Position numbers and translations under genes: made by a program. A stretch of DNA of 64,000 bases from assembly GCF_000296815.2 (NCBI RefSeq), contig NZ_CAIT01000006.1, positions 1 to 64,000 of the forward strand. Reading direction: 5' to 3'. Origin of the DNA: Fibrisoma limi BUZ 3. GTDB taxonomy: Bacteria > Bacteroidota > Bacteroidia > Cytophagales > Spirosomataceae. Within the stretch, counting starts at the first letter, position 1. Each line of letters starts with the position of its first letter. The notes under the pieces were generated by a model, which did not search any database, was not told the DNA's origin, and worked only from the letters and a program-made list of their open reading frames with translations. Below, in pieces: positions 17,667 through 25,534 of the stretch.

Positions 17667-18662
17667 TTAAAACCGTGCCAACAAACTGACCCGGCCCCAC
17701 TGGTGAGGCCGTGCGGTGCGGAACTCCCGGGTTCGGAACGTCTGCGAAGCCGTTAGTTGAAAACCTCCCAGACCGAACGCCCAGCCGTATTCGACCTGGC
17801 CGTAGAAGTGCGTCAGTTCCTTGGAGGGGAGGGCGTAGTAGTTCTCACGCCCGCCAAACCAGCCGCCCTGTAGCAGCGAATTGTCCAGTACCGCTCGCAG
17901 CGTAGGCCGAACAAAGGCATATACCTGTCCCCGGCGGCTACCCCGAGGATACAGACGGCTCGGACTCGCGAAGTAATCAGTAAACTGCCCAAGCCAGATC
18001 ATTCCCCCAACGCCCGCGAAGTTGGACACCGTACCGACATTCACCTCAACGCTGCCCGCTACGTCGAAGTTGGGATGAATACGTGGAAACAGTCGGCCAT
18101 CGTAGCGAACCGCGTAGCTAATGGCCAGGCTGTTGCGTAGTTGATTGGACCAGCCGGCGGCATCGGCCTGCCCCAGCCATTCATGCAGCAGGTTCTGAAG
18201 TTTGTCGGCCTGGCTTACTGGACCGATAATGCCCACGTCAGCGGAGGAGGTCAGGCGTCGGCCGCCGATGGAATCAACCGTTGTGAGCGACCACGAGCCG
18301 TAGATATAACCGGCGTAGGGCCGGTCGTAGGGATACAGTTTGGGCCTCGCTGTTTTGACGTCGTGCGGGGTGTACATCTCCTGGCCGAGTGCAAAGCCAT
18401 AGAGCGAGCGGTAGGTACGTCCGTCTTTGGCCGGAAAAGCGAGGAGCAGATGCCGGGTCGGCCAGCGTTGCCAGTAACTGCTTTGCAGACTCAGTCGCAG
18501 GCCGTTGGTATAGTAATAGTCGGTGATGTCGCGGTCGCGCCATTGAAGCGCATCATTTTCCCAGTCCAGCCCCACAAATGTTCCGGCTTCATTCGTCGAC
18601 TGCGCCTGGCTACCAACCACAAGAAACAATAAAAAGATACTGATTAATGAAAAACGATACAT
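17667..18662 (-). CDS. LpxR-family lipid A 3'-O-deacylase (DUF2219)
   Basis: The 331-residue protein has a signal peptide of about 20 residues (ending SQA) and a 12-strand-type outer-membrane barrel ending in Phe. LpxR hallmarks are present: WENDAL (Asn36, Asp37), a Thr/Ser-type residue in YYTNGLRLS (Thr52), PYDRPYAGY (111-119) and a His160-Glu161 pair in LLHEWLGQ. These correspond to the calcium and catalytic residues known from Salmonella LpxR, which removes the 3'-acyloxyacyl chain of lipid A. The gene stands alone. Confidence 0.8.
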   Translation of the reverse strand: MYRFSLISIFLLFLVVGSQAQSTNEAGTFVGLDWENDALQWRDRDITDYYYTNGLRLSLQSSYWQRWPTRHLLLAFPAKDGRTYRSLYGFALGQEMYTPHDVKTARPKLYPYDRPYAGYIYGSWSLTTVDSIGGRRLTSSADVGIIGPVSQADKLQNLLHEWLGQADAAGWSNQLRNSLAISYAVRYDGRLFPRIHPNFDVAGSVEVNVGTVSNFAGVGGMIWLGQFTDYFASPSRLYPRGSRRGQVYAFVRPTLRAVLDNSLLQGGWFGGRENYYALPSKELTHFYGQVEYGWAFGLGGFQLTASQTFRTREFRTARPHQWGRVSLLARF

Positions 18663-18717
18663 TGTAGTAGGTAAAACCGTGTAAATGTATGATTGATCGC
18701 TGGAAAGTCACTACTTA

Positions 18718-18812
18718 GTTTACGGTATTCTATTTACGGTTTTAAGTTCGTGGGTTCCAGTCGCGGCTTATGGAGTACAGGTCGGGCGTCGGTTTCCGAA
18801 AGCTGTAAACCG
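18718..18812. repeat. Intergenic repeat, copy 1 (upstream of the zinc alcohol dehydrogenase)
   Basis: It begins GTTTACGGTAT and ends with GGCGTCGGTTTCCGAAAGCTG then TAAACCG in two parts. The left and right ends are imperfect reverse complements (GTTTACGG against CTGTAAACC). The same order of motifs recurs at 20114-20190. A separate 10-base direct repeat, CTACTTAGTT, occurs at 18711 and 18831. Confidence 0.5.
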
Positions 18813-18952
18813 CTCAGTCTGACTAGTACTCTACTTAGTTGGTCCATTTAAGTAGATAATAAAACCAACCTTAGGAGAAGTCGTTATGAGCAGATACCGG
18901 TTTGTGAAACAAGAGCATTGCCGGTCATCATCTCATCATATAACCGCTTCGC

Positions 18953-20110
18953 ATGAAAGCAGCCGTTTTTCACAAAGCGGGGGATATCCGTTATGAAACA
19001 ATGGATGACCCCCGAATCGAACACTCGCGCGACGTTATTCTGCGCATTACCTCCACGGCCATTTGCGGCTCCGACCTGCACATTTACGACGGTTTTCTGC
19101 CTCAGTTGCGCAACGAGGTACTGGGACACGAATTCATGGGTATCGTTGAGGAGGTAGGTTCTGAAGTTACTAATTTTAAAAAAGGCGACCGGGTCGTGGT
19201 GCCCTTTACCATTGCCTGCGGAAAATGCTTCTTCTGCAATCACCACCTGGAGATGCACTGCGAAAACTCCAACCCGGACGTGTACGGCCCCGACGGTGGT
19301 CTGCTGACCGAGAAGGGTGGGGGGCTGTTCGGCTACTCCGACCTCTACGGCGGCTACAACGGTGGTCAGGCTGAATACGTCCGGGTGCCCTTCGCCGACT
19401 ACGGGCTGCGCCACGTACCCGAAGGACTGAAAGACGAGCAGGTGCTGTTCCTGACCGACATCTTCCCGACCGGCTGGAGTTCCATCGAGTGGGGGGAGCT
19501 GAAAGGGGGCGAAACGGTAGCTATTTTCGGCTCCGGTCCGGTGGGCCTTATGGCGCAGAAATCGGCCTGGCTGCAAGGAGCAGGCCGGGTTATTGCGATA
19601 GACCCATTGAACTACCGGCTGGAACGAGCCCGGCGAGTCAATAATGTCGAAACCCTGAATCCGCACGACGTCGATGTGGTGGAAGCTATCCGCAGCATGA
19701 CCGAAGGCCGGGGGGCTGATGTCTGCGTGGATGCTGTCGGGATGGAAGCCGAGCGAACCGTACTGGACAAGGCCAAGGCGGTGTTCAACCTGGAAAAAGG
19801 CACATCGGCCGTGCTGGAACAATGTTTTCGGGCGGTGCGCCGGGGCGGCATCGTAACGGTGGTTGGTGTATATGGCACCCCCTTCGACAATTACCCGCTC
19901 GGCCGGATATTCGACAAGGGGTTGACGGTCCGCTACGGGCAGTCGCAGGTGCACAAGAACATTGATCACCTGCTCAATCTGGTGGTTGAGGGCAAAGTGG
20001 TGCTCGACGACATCGTGTCGCATGTCCTTCCCCTGACCGAAATTTCGCGTGGTTACGAAATCTTCAAGAAGAAAGAAGACGACTGCACAAAGGTGATTCT
20101 CAAGCCGTAA
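18953..20110 (+). CDS. Zinc-dependent alcohol/formaldehyde dehydrogenase (MDR superfamily)
   Basis: The 385-residue enzyme has catalytic zinc ligands Cys38 (ICGSDLH) and His59-Glu60 (GHEFMG), structural zinc cysteines 89, 92, 95 and 103, and a Rossmann motif GSGPVGL near 193. The ~20-residue insertion after the structural zinc loop and the overall length resemble glutathione-independent formaldehyde dehydrogenase-like enzymes. It probably oxidises an alcohol or aldehyde with NAD(P). It heads a run of four plus-strand genes (SDR, second dehydrogenase, DUF4126). Related repeats lie on both sides of it. Confidence 0.9.
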   Translation: MKAAVFHKAGDIRYETMDDPRIEHSRDVILRITSTAICGSDLHIYDGFLPQLRNEVLGHEFMGIVEEVGSEVTNFKKGDRVVVPFTIACGKCFFCNHHLEMHCENSNPDVYGPDGGLLTEKGGGLFGYSDLYGGYNGGQAEYVRVPFADYGLRHVPEGLKDEQVLFLTDIFPTGWSSIEWGELKGGETVAIFGSGPVGLMAQKSAWLQGAGRVIAIDPLNYRLERARRVNNVETLNPHDVDVVEAIRSMTEGRGADVCVDAVGMEAERTVLDKAKAVFNLEKGTSAVLEQCFRAVRRGGIVTVVGVYGTPFDNYPLGRIFDKGLTVRYGQSQVHKNIDHLLNLVVEGKVVLDDIVSHVLPLTEISRGYEIFKKKEDDCTKVILKP

Positions 20111-20113
20111 TCC

Positions 20114-20204
20114 GGTTTACGGTATATGATTTCAGGTTACGGTGATGAGCACGGCCTACATCCGGCGTCAGCTAACCGAAAACTGGAAACCAGAGACTGA
20201 AAAC
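20114..20204. repeat. Intergenic repeat, copy 2 (between dehydrogenase and SDR genes)
   Basis: It shares GTTTACGGTAT (20115-20125) and the CCGGCGTCAG...CCGAAAACTG block (20162-20185) with copy 1, in the same order and orientation. Its ends (GGTTTACGG at left, ACTGGAAACC and ACTGAAAACC at right) form an imperfect inverted repeat made of short related units. It sits inside what should be one transcript. Confidence 0.5.
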
Positions 20205-20219
20205 CTTAAAAACTCAACT

Positions 20220-21269
20220 ATGGAAACACAACAGAATGGCAAGACTGCCCTCATCACGGGGGCCAGCAGCGGCATCGGCCGCGAACTGACGCGGCTTTTT
20301 GCCCGCGACGGCTATAAACTGGTAGTAATCGGTCGCGACGAGGAAGCCCTACGGCAACAGGTCTATAATTTACAGAATCAATACGGTACGCAGGCGACCA
20401 TCATCAACAAGGACCTGGCTGATCCCAATGCCCCTGAGGAAATTTATGCCGAAACCAGCGGGCAGGGCATACAGATCGACGTACTGGTCAACGACGCCGG
20501 ATTTGGTGAGTACGGTATGTTCGCTACCGAAACCGATTTTCAGAAGGAACGGGATATCATACAGGTCAATGCCGTAGCGCTGATGCACCTGACAAAACTG
20601 TATCTGAAAGACATGGTTGCCCGCAACGAGGGGAAAATCCTGATGCTGGGGTCAGAGGTGTCCGTTGCCCCTAATCCGTTGATGGCGGTCTATGGCGCGA
20701 CGAAGGCGTTTGTTAAGTCGTTTTCGGAGGCCATCCGCAACGAACTGAAGGACACGAACGTAACCGTAACGGTGCTGATGCCGGGTGCTACCAATACCAA
20801 CTTCTTCAAAGCCGCCGGTGCGACCGAAGCCAAAGGGGCTGATCCCAACAAGACCGCCGACCCGGCCGCCGTAGCCAAAGCAGGCTACGAAGCCCTGATG
20901 AGTGGTAAAGACCACGTAGTGGCGGGCTGGATGAACAAGTTGACCGTCGCGTTGGCGCATATCCTGCCTGACCCGTTGGTGGCGGCTAATGTTCGTAAAG
21001 ATATGACGCCGAAGGAAGAAGCTGACCGGCAGCAACAACAGACGCTGGCGCTTGCCATCGGGGCGGCTGCGGTACTAATTGGTGGTATCTGGCTGCTGTC
21101 TCGCAATCGCTCGTCGGTCATTCCGGTCAGCGCCTACGATAAAGCCCGGTATCGGTTTAAAGCTGCTAAAGCACAGCAGTCGGCCAAAAGCGCGCTGTCG
21201 TCGGTGGGGGATTCTATTCAGGGGGCGTATCACAACGCCAGATCCGCCGTCGAAGAAGCGCTGGTATAA
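20220..21269 (+). CDS. SDR-family oxidoreductase with C-terminal membrane anchor
   Basis: The 349-residue protein is a classical short-chain dehydrogenase with TGASSGIG (13-20), NDAGFGEYG and the active-site YGATK (Tyr158, Lys162). After the catalytic domain (to about 260) come one membrane helix (LALAIGAAAVLIGGIWLL, about 276-294) and a ~50-residue Ala/Ser/Lys-rich tail. The tail resembles amphipathic or LEA-like sequence and is not part of the usual SDR fold. The start used matches the SDR N-terminus; an ATG 26 codons upstream would read through the repeat. It is probably co-transcribed with both zinc dehydrogenases. Confidence 0.88.
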   Translation: METQQNGKTALITGASSGIGRELTRLFARDGYKLVVIGRDEEALRQQVYNLQNQYGTQATIINKDLADPNAPEEIYAETSGQGIQIDVLVNDAGFGEYGMFATETDFQKERDIIQVNAVALMHLTKLYLKDMVARNEGKILMLGSEVSVAPNPLMAVYGATKAFVKSFSEAIRNELKDTNVTVTVLMPGATNTNFFKAAGATEAKGADPNKTADPAAVAKAGYEALMSGKDHVVAGWMNKLTVALAHILPDPLVAANVRKDMTPKEEADRQQQQTLALAIGAAAVLIGGIWLLSRNRSSVIPVSAYDKARYRFKAAKAQQSAKSALSSVGDSIQGAYHNARSAVEEALV

Positions 21270-21325
21270 CTACATTTTTCTTTGGGGTGGCCGGTCTTTC
21301 GCACCGGCCACCCCTGACTCACGTT

Positions 21326-22414
21326 ATGGAAGCCATCAAGACAAAAGCCTATGGCGCTAAGGCGTCGCTGATTGATTCGCTGAGCCGTCTGTCGCGGATG
21401 GACATTGAGCGGAAAGCACCCAGGGAGGATGAGGTGCTGATCGATATTCTGTATTGTGGTGTTTGCCACTCCGATCTGCACCAGGTGCGTAACGACTGGG
21501 CAAATACCATCTACCCGTGTATTCCCGGTCATGAAATCGTGGGTCGGGTCACGCAGGCAGGCAGTGGTGTAACAAAGTATAAGGTTGGTGATGTAGTGGG
21601 CGTCGGCTGTATGGTCGATTCGTGCGGTCAGTGTACATCCTGCACCGGGGGAGATGAGCAGTACTGCGAAGGGCCCGTTAGCTGGACCGCTACGTACAAT
21701 GGCTACATGAAGCCAGACGGCAGCGGCTACAACACCTTCGGAGGCTACTCGACCAGCATCGTGGTAAAAGAATCCTTCGTGCTGCGCATTCCCGATAAGC
21801 TCGACATCAGCAAAGCCGCTCCTATCATGTGCGCGGGCGTAACGACCTACTCGCCCCTGCGGCACTGGAACACCCAGCCCGGCGATAAGGTGGCCGTAGT
21901 AGGCATTGGTGGCCTGGGACACATGGCTATCCAACTGGCGAAGGCGATGGGAGCGCACGTAACGGCGATTACCCACTCGGAAGATAAGCGGGCAGCGGCC
22001 GAAGCGCTGGGGGCAGACGAGGTGCTGATCGAAAGCGACAAAAAAGCCATGGAAGCGCATCAGTTGGCGTTCAAGCTGATTCTGAGCACTATTCCGGATA
22101 AGTTCGACATTAATCCGTACGTCAGCCTGTTGCAGCGCGACGGAGCGCTGGTGGTGGTTGGCGTGCTGGGGCCGTTCAAAAGTCCGACCAACAACATGGA
22201 GGTCGCGTTTCACCGGCGTTCGGTGGGAGCTTCCATTATCGGCAGCATCGCCGAAACGCAGGAGGTGCTGGACTTCTGCGCCGAACATGCCATCGCGCCG
22301 GAGGTTGAAATGATTGCCATGCAGGACATCAACAAGGCGTTCAGCCGGATGCTGGATAATGATGTTAAGTTTCGCTTTGTGATTGATATGCAGTCGCTTA
22401 AGGACGAAAGCTAA
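21326..22414 (+). CDS. NAD(P)-dependent alcohol dehydrogenase, YahK/cinnamyl-alcohol type
   Basis: The 362-residue MDR protein has catalytic zinc ligands Cys47 (GVCHSD) and His69-Glu70 (GHEIVG), structural zinc cysteines 100, 103, 106 and 114, and a GIGGLGH nucleotide-binding motif near 192. This pattern matches YahK-type aldehyde reductases and cinnamyl alcohol dehydrogenases, which usually prefer NADPH and reduce aldehydes. It lies 56 bases after the SDR gene and 25 bases before the DUF4126 gene. Together with the upstream dehydrogenase it suggests aldehyde handling. Confidence 0.9.
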   Translation: MEAIKTKAYGAKASLIDSLSRLSRMDIERKAPREDEVLIDILYCGVCHSDLHQVRNDWANTIYPCIPGHEIVGRVTQAGSGVTKYKVGDVVGVGCMVDSCGQCTSCTGGDEQYCEGPVSWTATYNGYMKPDGSGYNTFGGYSTSIVVKESFVLRIPDKLDISKAAPIMCAGVTTYSPLRHWNTQPGDKVAVVGIGGLGHMAIQLAKAMGAHVTAITHSEDKRAAAEALGADEVLIESDKKAMEAHQLAFKLILSTIPDKFDINPYVSLLQRDGALVVVGVLGPFKSPTNNMEVAFHRRSVGASIIGSIAETQEVLDFCAEHAIAPEVEMIAMQDINKAFSRMLDNDVKFRFVIDMQSLKDES

Positions 22415-22439
22415 GCCACTTTTTAACCAAACAACGAGC

Positions 22440-22934
22440 ATGATTAATACCTATTTCCGGGCTTTCAGCCTGGGCGTCGTCGCCGGAATGCGGTCGATGA
22501 TGGCTCCGGCTCTGCTTAGCCGCAAACTGGTTCGAACCATCCCCACCAAACAACCGTCGAAACCGATTCATTACCTGGCTCTGCCCACAACGTCTATGGT
22601 ACTGACGACGCTGGCAGGTAGCGAAATCATAGGGGATAAGGTGCCGAGTACTCCCAACCGAACAGCACCTCCGGTATTTGGTGCGCGGGTTGTTTCGGGA
22701 GCGACTTGTGGGGCGTTTCTAAGCCAGGTGGAGGGTGGCGAGGTAGCCGCCGGAGCCGCAGCCGGTGGTTTGGGCGCTGCCGTTGGTACGGTCGCCTTTT
22801 TTCAACTACGCATGTGGCTGACGCGTGGCCTGGGCATTCCTGATCCGGTTGTGGCGCTGGCAGAAGATGCGCTGGCCATTTCCCTGGGCTGGCAGGTAGT
22901 CAACAGCATTGAACCGGATGTGCAAACTGCCTGA
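22440..22934 (+). CDS. DUF4126-family membrane protein
   Basis: The 164-residue protein has about four hydrophobic segments with many Gly and Ala residues (GARVVSGATCGAF, AAGAAAGGLGAAVG) and conserved features of DUF4126 proteins such as AGMRSMMAPA near the N-terminus and a C-terminal ALAEDALAISLGW. The function of the family is unknown. It is the last gene of the dehydrogenase run and is followed by a bidirectional terminator. Confidence 0.75.
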   Translation: MINTYFRAFSLGVVAGMRSMMAPALLSRKLVRTIPTKQPSKPIHYLALPTTSMVLTTLAGSEIIGDKVPSTPNRTAPPVFGARVVSGATCGAFLSQVEGGEVAAGAAAGGLGAAVGTVAFFQLRMWLTRGLGIPDPVVALAEDALAISLGWQVVNSIEPDVQTA

Positions 22935-22957
22935 CGCAGTAAGGTTTATACATCAAG

Positions 22958-22990
22958 AATCCCGACGGTTAGCCAGTAATCGTCGGGATT
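22958..22990. terminator. Bidirectional terminator between convergent genes
   Basis: AATCCCGACG (22958-22967) pairs perfectly with CGTCGGGATT (22981-22990) across a 13-base loop, followed by TTTAATTT on the plus strand. It serves the DUF4126 gene and, in the other direction, the lipoprotein gene at 22997. Confidence 0.85.
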
Positions 22991-22996
22991 TTTAAT

Positions 22997-23407
22997 TTAC
23001 AGCCGGACGAGTGTTCTGACAGCGGTATGGGGTTGCAGCGATCCCAGCTCGAAGAAGTTACCCAGACGGATCTTTCCATCCCGGCGACTGATTGGATAGG
23101 CTTTGTAAGCCGAATTTGATGAGAGTGTATTTCGCACATGAATCTGGCGACCCGAAACGTAGTAGTTGTAGATGCCGCTGCCAAGCTTGGGTACGATATG
23201 ACCCCCTAGATTGGTAGTTTTTCCGCGCTTGACCTCTAACCAGCGGGTGGTGCCTGTATCCAGCATCGTAAGGAAAATGATCGTGTCTTTCCGGGCCGAT
23301 GACTCCACCCAGGTGCCCGACAGATCGTCAGGATTGACCTCTTCCGAAGAATCGCAGGCTACGAAACACGTAGCAAGAAGCAGAAAAAGATAAAGGCCGA
23401 TTCGCAT
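22997..23407 (-). CDS. Hypothetical lipoprotein
   Basis: The 136-residue protein has a signal peptide with lipobox TCFVAC (Cys18) followed by an acidic stretch (DSSEEVNPDD). The mature part begins LSGTWVE, which recalls lipocalin-like or META-type secreted lipoproteins of Bacteroidota, but no family is certain. It converges on the dehydrogenase operon terminator. Confidence 0.7.
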   Translation of the reverse strand: MRIGLYLFLLLATCFVACDSSEEVNPDDLSGTWVESSARKDTIIFLTMLDTGTTRWLEVKRGKTTNLGGHIVPKLGSGIYNYYVSGRQIHVRNTLSSNSAYKAYPISRRDGKIRLGNFFELGSLQPHTAVRTLVRL

Positions 23408-23512
23408 ACCATTCTGTCTTTTTCAGATGACCCAACTATCGATCTACGGGTTGGAATACAGGCCAACATACAGTTAGACAACGTAGTACTATAATCTCCT
23501 CAACAAGTAAGT

Positions 23513-23538
23513 AAAAAGGGCCAGCATCTTGCCGGCCC
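23513..23538 (-). terminator. Terminator of menB
   Basis: On the minus strand GGGCCGGCA pairs with TGCTGGCCC (one G-U pair) over an AGA loop and is followed by TTTTTAC. It lies just downstream of the menB stop. Confidence 0.8.
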
Positions 23539-23545
23539 GAACAAT

Positions 23546-24370
23546 TTATGGAAACTTCGGAAACTTGCTGAAGTCTGGCTTGCGCTTTTCCATGAAGGCG
23601 TTCTTGCCTTCTTTGGCTTCATCGGAGAGGTAGTACAGCAGCGTCGCGTCGCCGGCCAGTTGCTGGATGCCGGCCTGTCCGTCGAGTTCGGCGTTGAAGG
23701 CGGCTTTAAGCATCCGCAGGGCGATTGGGCTCTTTTCGAGCATCTTACGGCACCACTCCAGAGTGGTTTCTTCCAACTGGTCGAGGGGCACCACTTTATT
23801 GACCAGGCCCATGTCCAGCGCTTCCTGCGCGTTGTACTGATCGCAGAGGAACCAGATCTCGCGGGCCTTTTTCTGTCCTACGATCCGGGCGAGATACGAG
23901 GCCCCGAAGCCCCCGTCGAAACTGCCGACTTTCGGACCCGTCTGCCCGAACCGGGCGTTGTCGGCGGCAATGGTCAGGTCGCAGACGACGTGCAGGACGT
24001 GCCCACCGCCGATGGCGTAGCCGGCTACCATAGCCACGACTGGCTTTGGAATGCGCCGGATCTGCATTTGCAAATCCAGTACGTTCAGGCGCGGTACCTG
24101 GTCCTCGCCGATGTAGCCGCCGTGGCCGCGAACCGACTGATCGCCACCCGAACAGAATGCTTCACCACCTTCGCCGGTCAGGATTACCACACCGACCCGC
24201 TCATCCTGCCGGGCAATTTCCATCGCTTCCGACATTTCTTTGACGGTCAACGGCGTAAATGCATTGCGTTTGTGAGGGCGGTTGATGCTGATCTTGGCGA
24301 CGCCCTCGTAGTAGGAGAAAATGATCTCCTCGTACTCCTTAATTACTTCCCAGGGATAGTTGCTTGTCAT
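23546..24370 (-). CDS. menB: 1,4-dihydroxy-2-naphthoyl-CoA synthase (MenB)
   Basis: The 274-residue crotonase-family enzyme has the MenB pattern: substrate loop [13 protein letters not shown], oxyanion-hole segments [13 protein letters not shown] and [20 protein letters not shown], and [16 protein letters not shown]. The length equals that of typical MenB. It closes the ring of o-succinylbenzoyl-CoA in menaquinone synthesis, in the cytoplasm. menE, which makes its substrate, lies 1.2 kb away on the other strand. The first nine codons of the longest frame lie in a repeat and are excluded. Confidence 0.93.
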   Translation of the reverse strand: MTSNYPWEVIKEYEEIIFSYYEGVAKISINRPHKRNAFTPLTVKEMSEAMEIARQDERVGVVILTGEGGEAFCSGGDQSVRGHGGYIGEDQVPRLNVLDLQMQIRRIPKPVVAMVAGYAIGGGHVLHVVCDLTIAADNARFGQTGPKVGSFDGGFGASYLARIVGQKKAREIWFLCDQYNAQEALDMGLVNKVVPLDQLEETTLEWCRKMLEKSPIALRMLKAAFNAELDGQAGIQQLAGDATLLYYLSDEAKEGKNAFMEKRKPDFSKFPKFP

Positions 24371-24375
24371 AATTA

Positions 24376-24449
24376 GCGCATTAGTGAATGAGCGCATTAG
24401 TGAATAAGCGATCTGCCAAACATTCGCTCATTCACTAATGCGCTCATTC
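24376..24449. repeat. Tandem plus inverted repeat between menB and the DUF2452 gene
   Basis: GCGCATTAGTGAAT occurs twice in direct orientation with a 16-base period (24376-24389 and 24392-24405). The block 24386-24411 is the reverse complement of 24424-24449 with 25 of 26 bases matching, around a 12-base loop (TCTGCCAAACAT). The right arm contains the stop codon and last codons of the DUF2452 gene. The result is a long hairpin with arms made of repeated ATTAGTGAATGAGCG-type units. Confidence 0.85.
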
Positions 24450-24908
24450 GCTCATTGAAAATTCAGTTTCGTGATAATCTACGTCCCACGTATGGTCGGC
24501 CATCATGCGGACCGTCGCAACGGTACGTTCGAAGGGGAATTTGCGGCCCCATTCGTGGGGAGCAATCATCGACAGCACATCGGTGCCATCCTTGCGGACG
24601 TAGAAGTAGTAGGTGTGCCCGACGATGGGCTCAAAATTCATCTGGGCGTTATAGATGCGCTCAGAGACTTCAACGCGGTGGCGAATGGCCGTTGCCTGCT
24701 CAGCCAGCAACTGCATCTGTTTGTAGAGCTGCGCCAGTTGCAGGTCCGTCTGTTCCCGCATGGCCGCTACGGCCCGCCCGTGAATTTTACCCTTGTCTTC
24801 GGGCCGGATAACGGCGCCCCCGGCCGTGTGGGCGTATTCCATCAATCCCGGCGATTCGGCTACCTTCTCCGGTGCGATAGGATTGATCACTACTTTTGCT
24901 TCCTCCAT
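24444..24908 (-). CDS. DUF2452-domain protein
   Basis: The 154-residue protein is predicted soluble. It starts MEEAKVVINPI, contains a helical middle (QTDLQLAQLYKQMQLLAEQA), the aromatic GHTYYFYVRKDG segment and an APHEWG motif, which fit the DUF2452 family of unknown function. A start 17 codons upstream is also possible. The last residues (MSE and stop) are encoded inside the right arm of the 24376-24449 repeat. It may be co-transcribed with menB. Confidence 0.75.
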   Translation of the reverse strand: MEEAKVVINPIAPEKVAESPGLMEYAHTAGGAVIRPEDKGKIHGRAVAAMREQTDLQLAQLYKQMQLLAEQATAIRHRVEVSERIYNAQMNFEPIVGHTYYFYVRKDGTDVLSMIAPHEWGRKFPFERTVATVRMMADHTWDVDYHETEFSMSE

Positions 24909-24986
24909 ACGAATGGGTAACGGATGCCCGACCGCGTTTGTTCGGTATCGGGTTTTCACCGTACATTTACCTTGTTATTAGGGTAT

Positions 24987-25043
24987 GGTTTGAGGTTTGT
25001 AGTTGAAGATTGTCGGGTCCCTACAAACCACAAACTACAAACC
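24987..25043. repeat. Imperfect inverted repeat built of GGTTTG-type units
   Basis: Left arm GGTTTGAGGTTTGTAGTTG (24987-25005) and right arm CTACAAACCACAAACTACAA followed by ACC (25021-25043) are imperfect reverse complements, each made of related short units, around a short GC-rich centre. The layout matches the repeat at 24376-24449 although the sequence differs. It lies in the divergent spacer between the DUF2452 and Rieske genes. Confidence 0.6.
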
Positions 25044-25075
25044 GATTTTCCCCCACAAAAGTACAACGAACCCGT

Positions 25076-25534
25076 ATGCAAAATACCCCTTCGGCCACAA
25101 TTGACCGCCACACGTTTATCCGACTGGTTGGCAGCAGTGTTGGGGCCGTATTGTTAGCCCCCTGCGCTCTGGCCTGTAATTCGGGGGGCGAAACCGAACC
25201 GGTGGCCCCCGAGGCCATTGATTTCACCTTCAACTGGAACGAACCCAATACCGATTACGCAAACCTGAAACTGAAAGGGGGCTACGTCGTGGTACGCAAT
25301 ATCCTGGTTGCTCAAACTAAAGCGGGTGAGTTTCTGGCGGTCTCGGCGAAGTGCACGCACCAGAACACCCAGCTTACATACCGCAGTGCCGAAGGGCAAT
25401 TCTACTGCCCGCTTCATGCGTCGCGCTTTGACCAGACGGGTAAGGTCATCAACGGACCTGCCACAATACCGCTCGTTGTTTTCCGCGTTGCGGTCGATGC
25501 CAACTCCGGAACCGTTCGGGTGACCAGCGTATAG
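25076..25534 (+). CDS. Rieske [2Fe-2S] lipoprotein
   Basis: The 152-residue protein has an N-terminal signal with lipobox CALAC (Cys34) and a Rieske domain whose two cluster-binding motifs are CTH (Cys93, His95) and CPLH (Cys111, His114). The spacing is right for a functional 2Fe-2S cluster. It is small and lacks a cytochrome-bc1 partner nearby, so it resembles stand-alone Rieske proteins of the QcrA/arsenite-oxidase-small-subunit type. Its TAG stop is directly followed by the menE ATG, so both are translated from one mRNA. Confidence 0.88.
   Translation: MQNTPSATIDRHTFIRLVGSSVGAVLLAPCALACNSGGETEPVAPEAIDFTFNWNEPNTDYANLKLKGGYVVVRNILVAQTKAGEFLAVSAKCTHQNTQLTYRSAEGQFYCPLHASRFDQTGKVINGPATIPLVVFRVAVDANSGTVRVTSV

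Noticed and set aside
18884-20023. Long open frame of 379 codons on the minus strand opposite the zinc dehydrogenase
   Set aside because: The plus-strand gene has clear family motifs. The reverse frame has no recognisable domain and is the usual result of high GC in the third codon position.
21230-22441. 403-codon minus-strand frame opposite the second dehydrogenase
   Set aside because: It is antisense to a well-supported enzyme and its translation is rich in His, Arg and Val without any domain.
24376-24449. CRISPR-like array
   Set aside because: Only two direct units separated by 2 bases, with the other copies inverted, and no Cas gene is near; it is a hairpin repeat.
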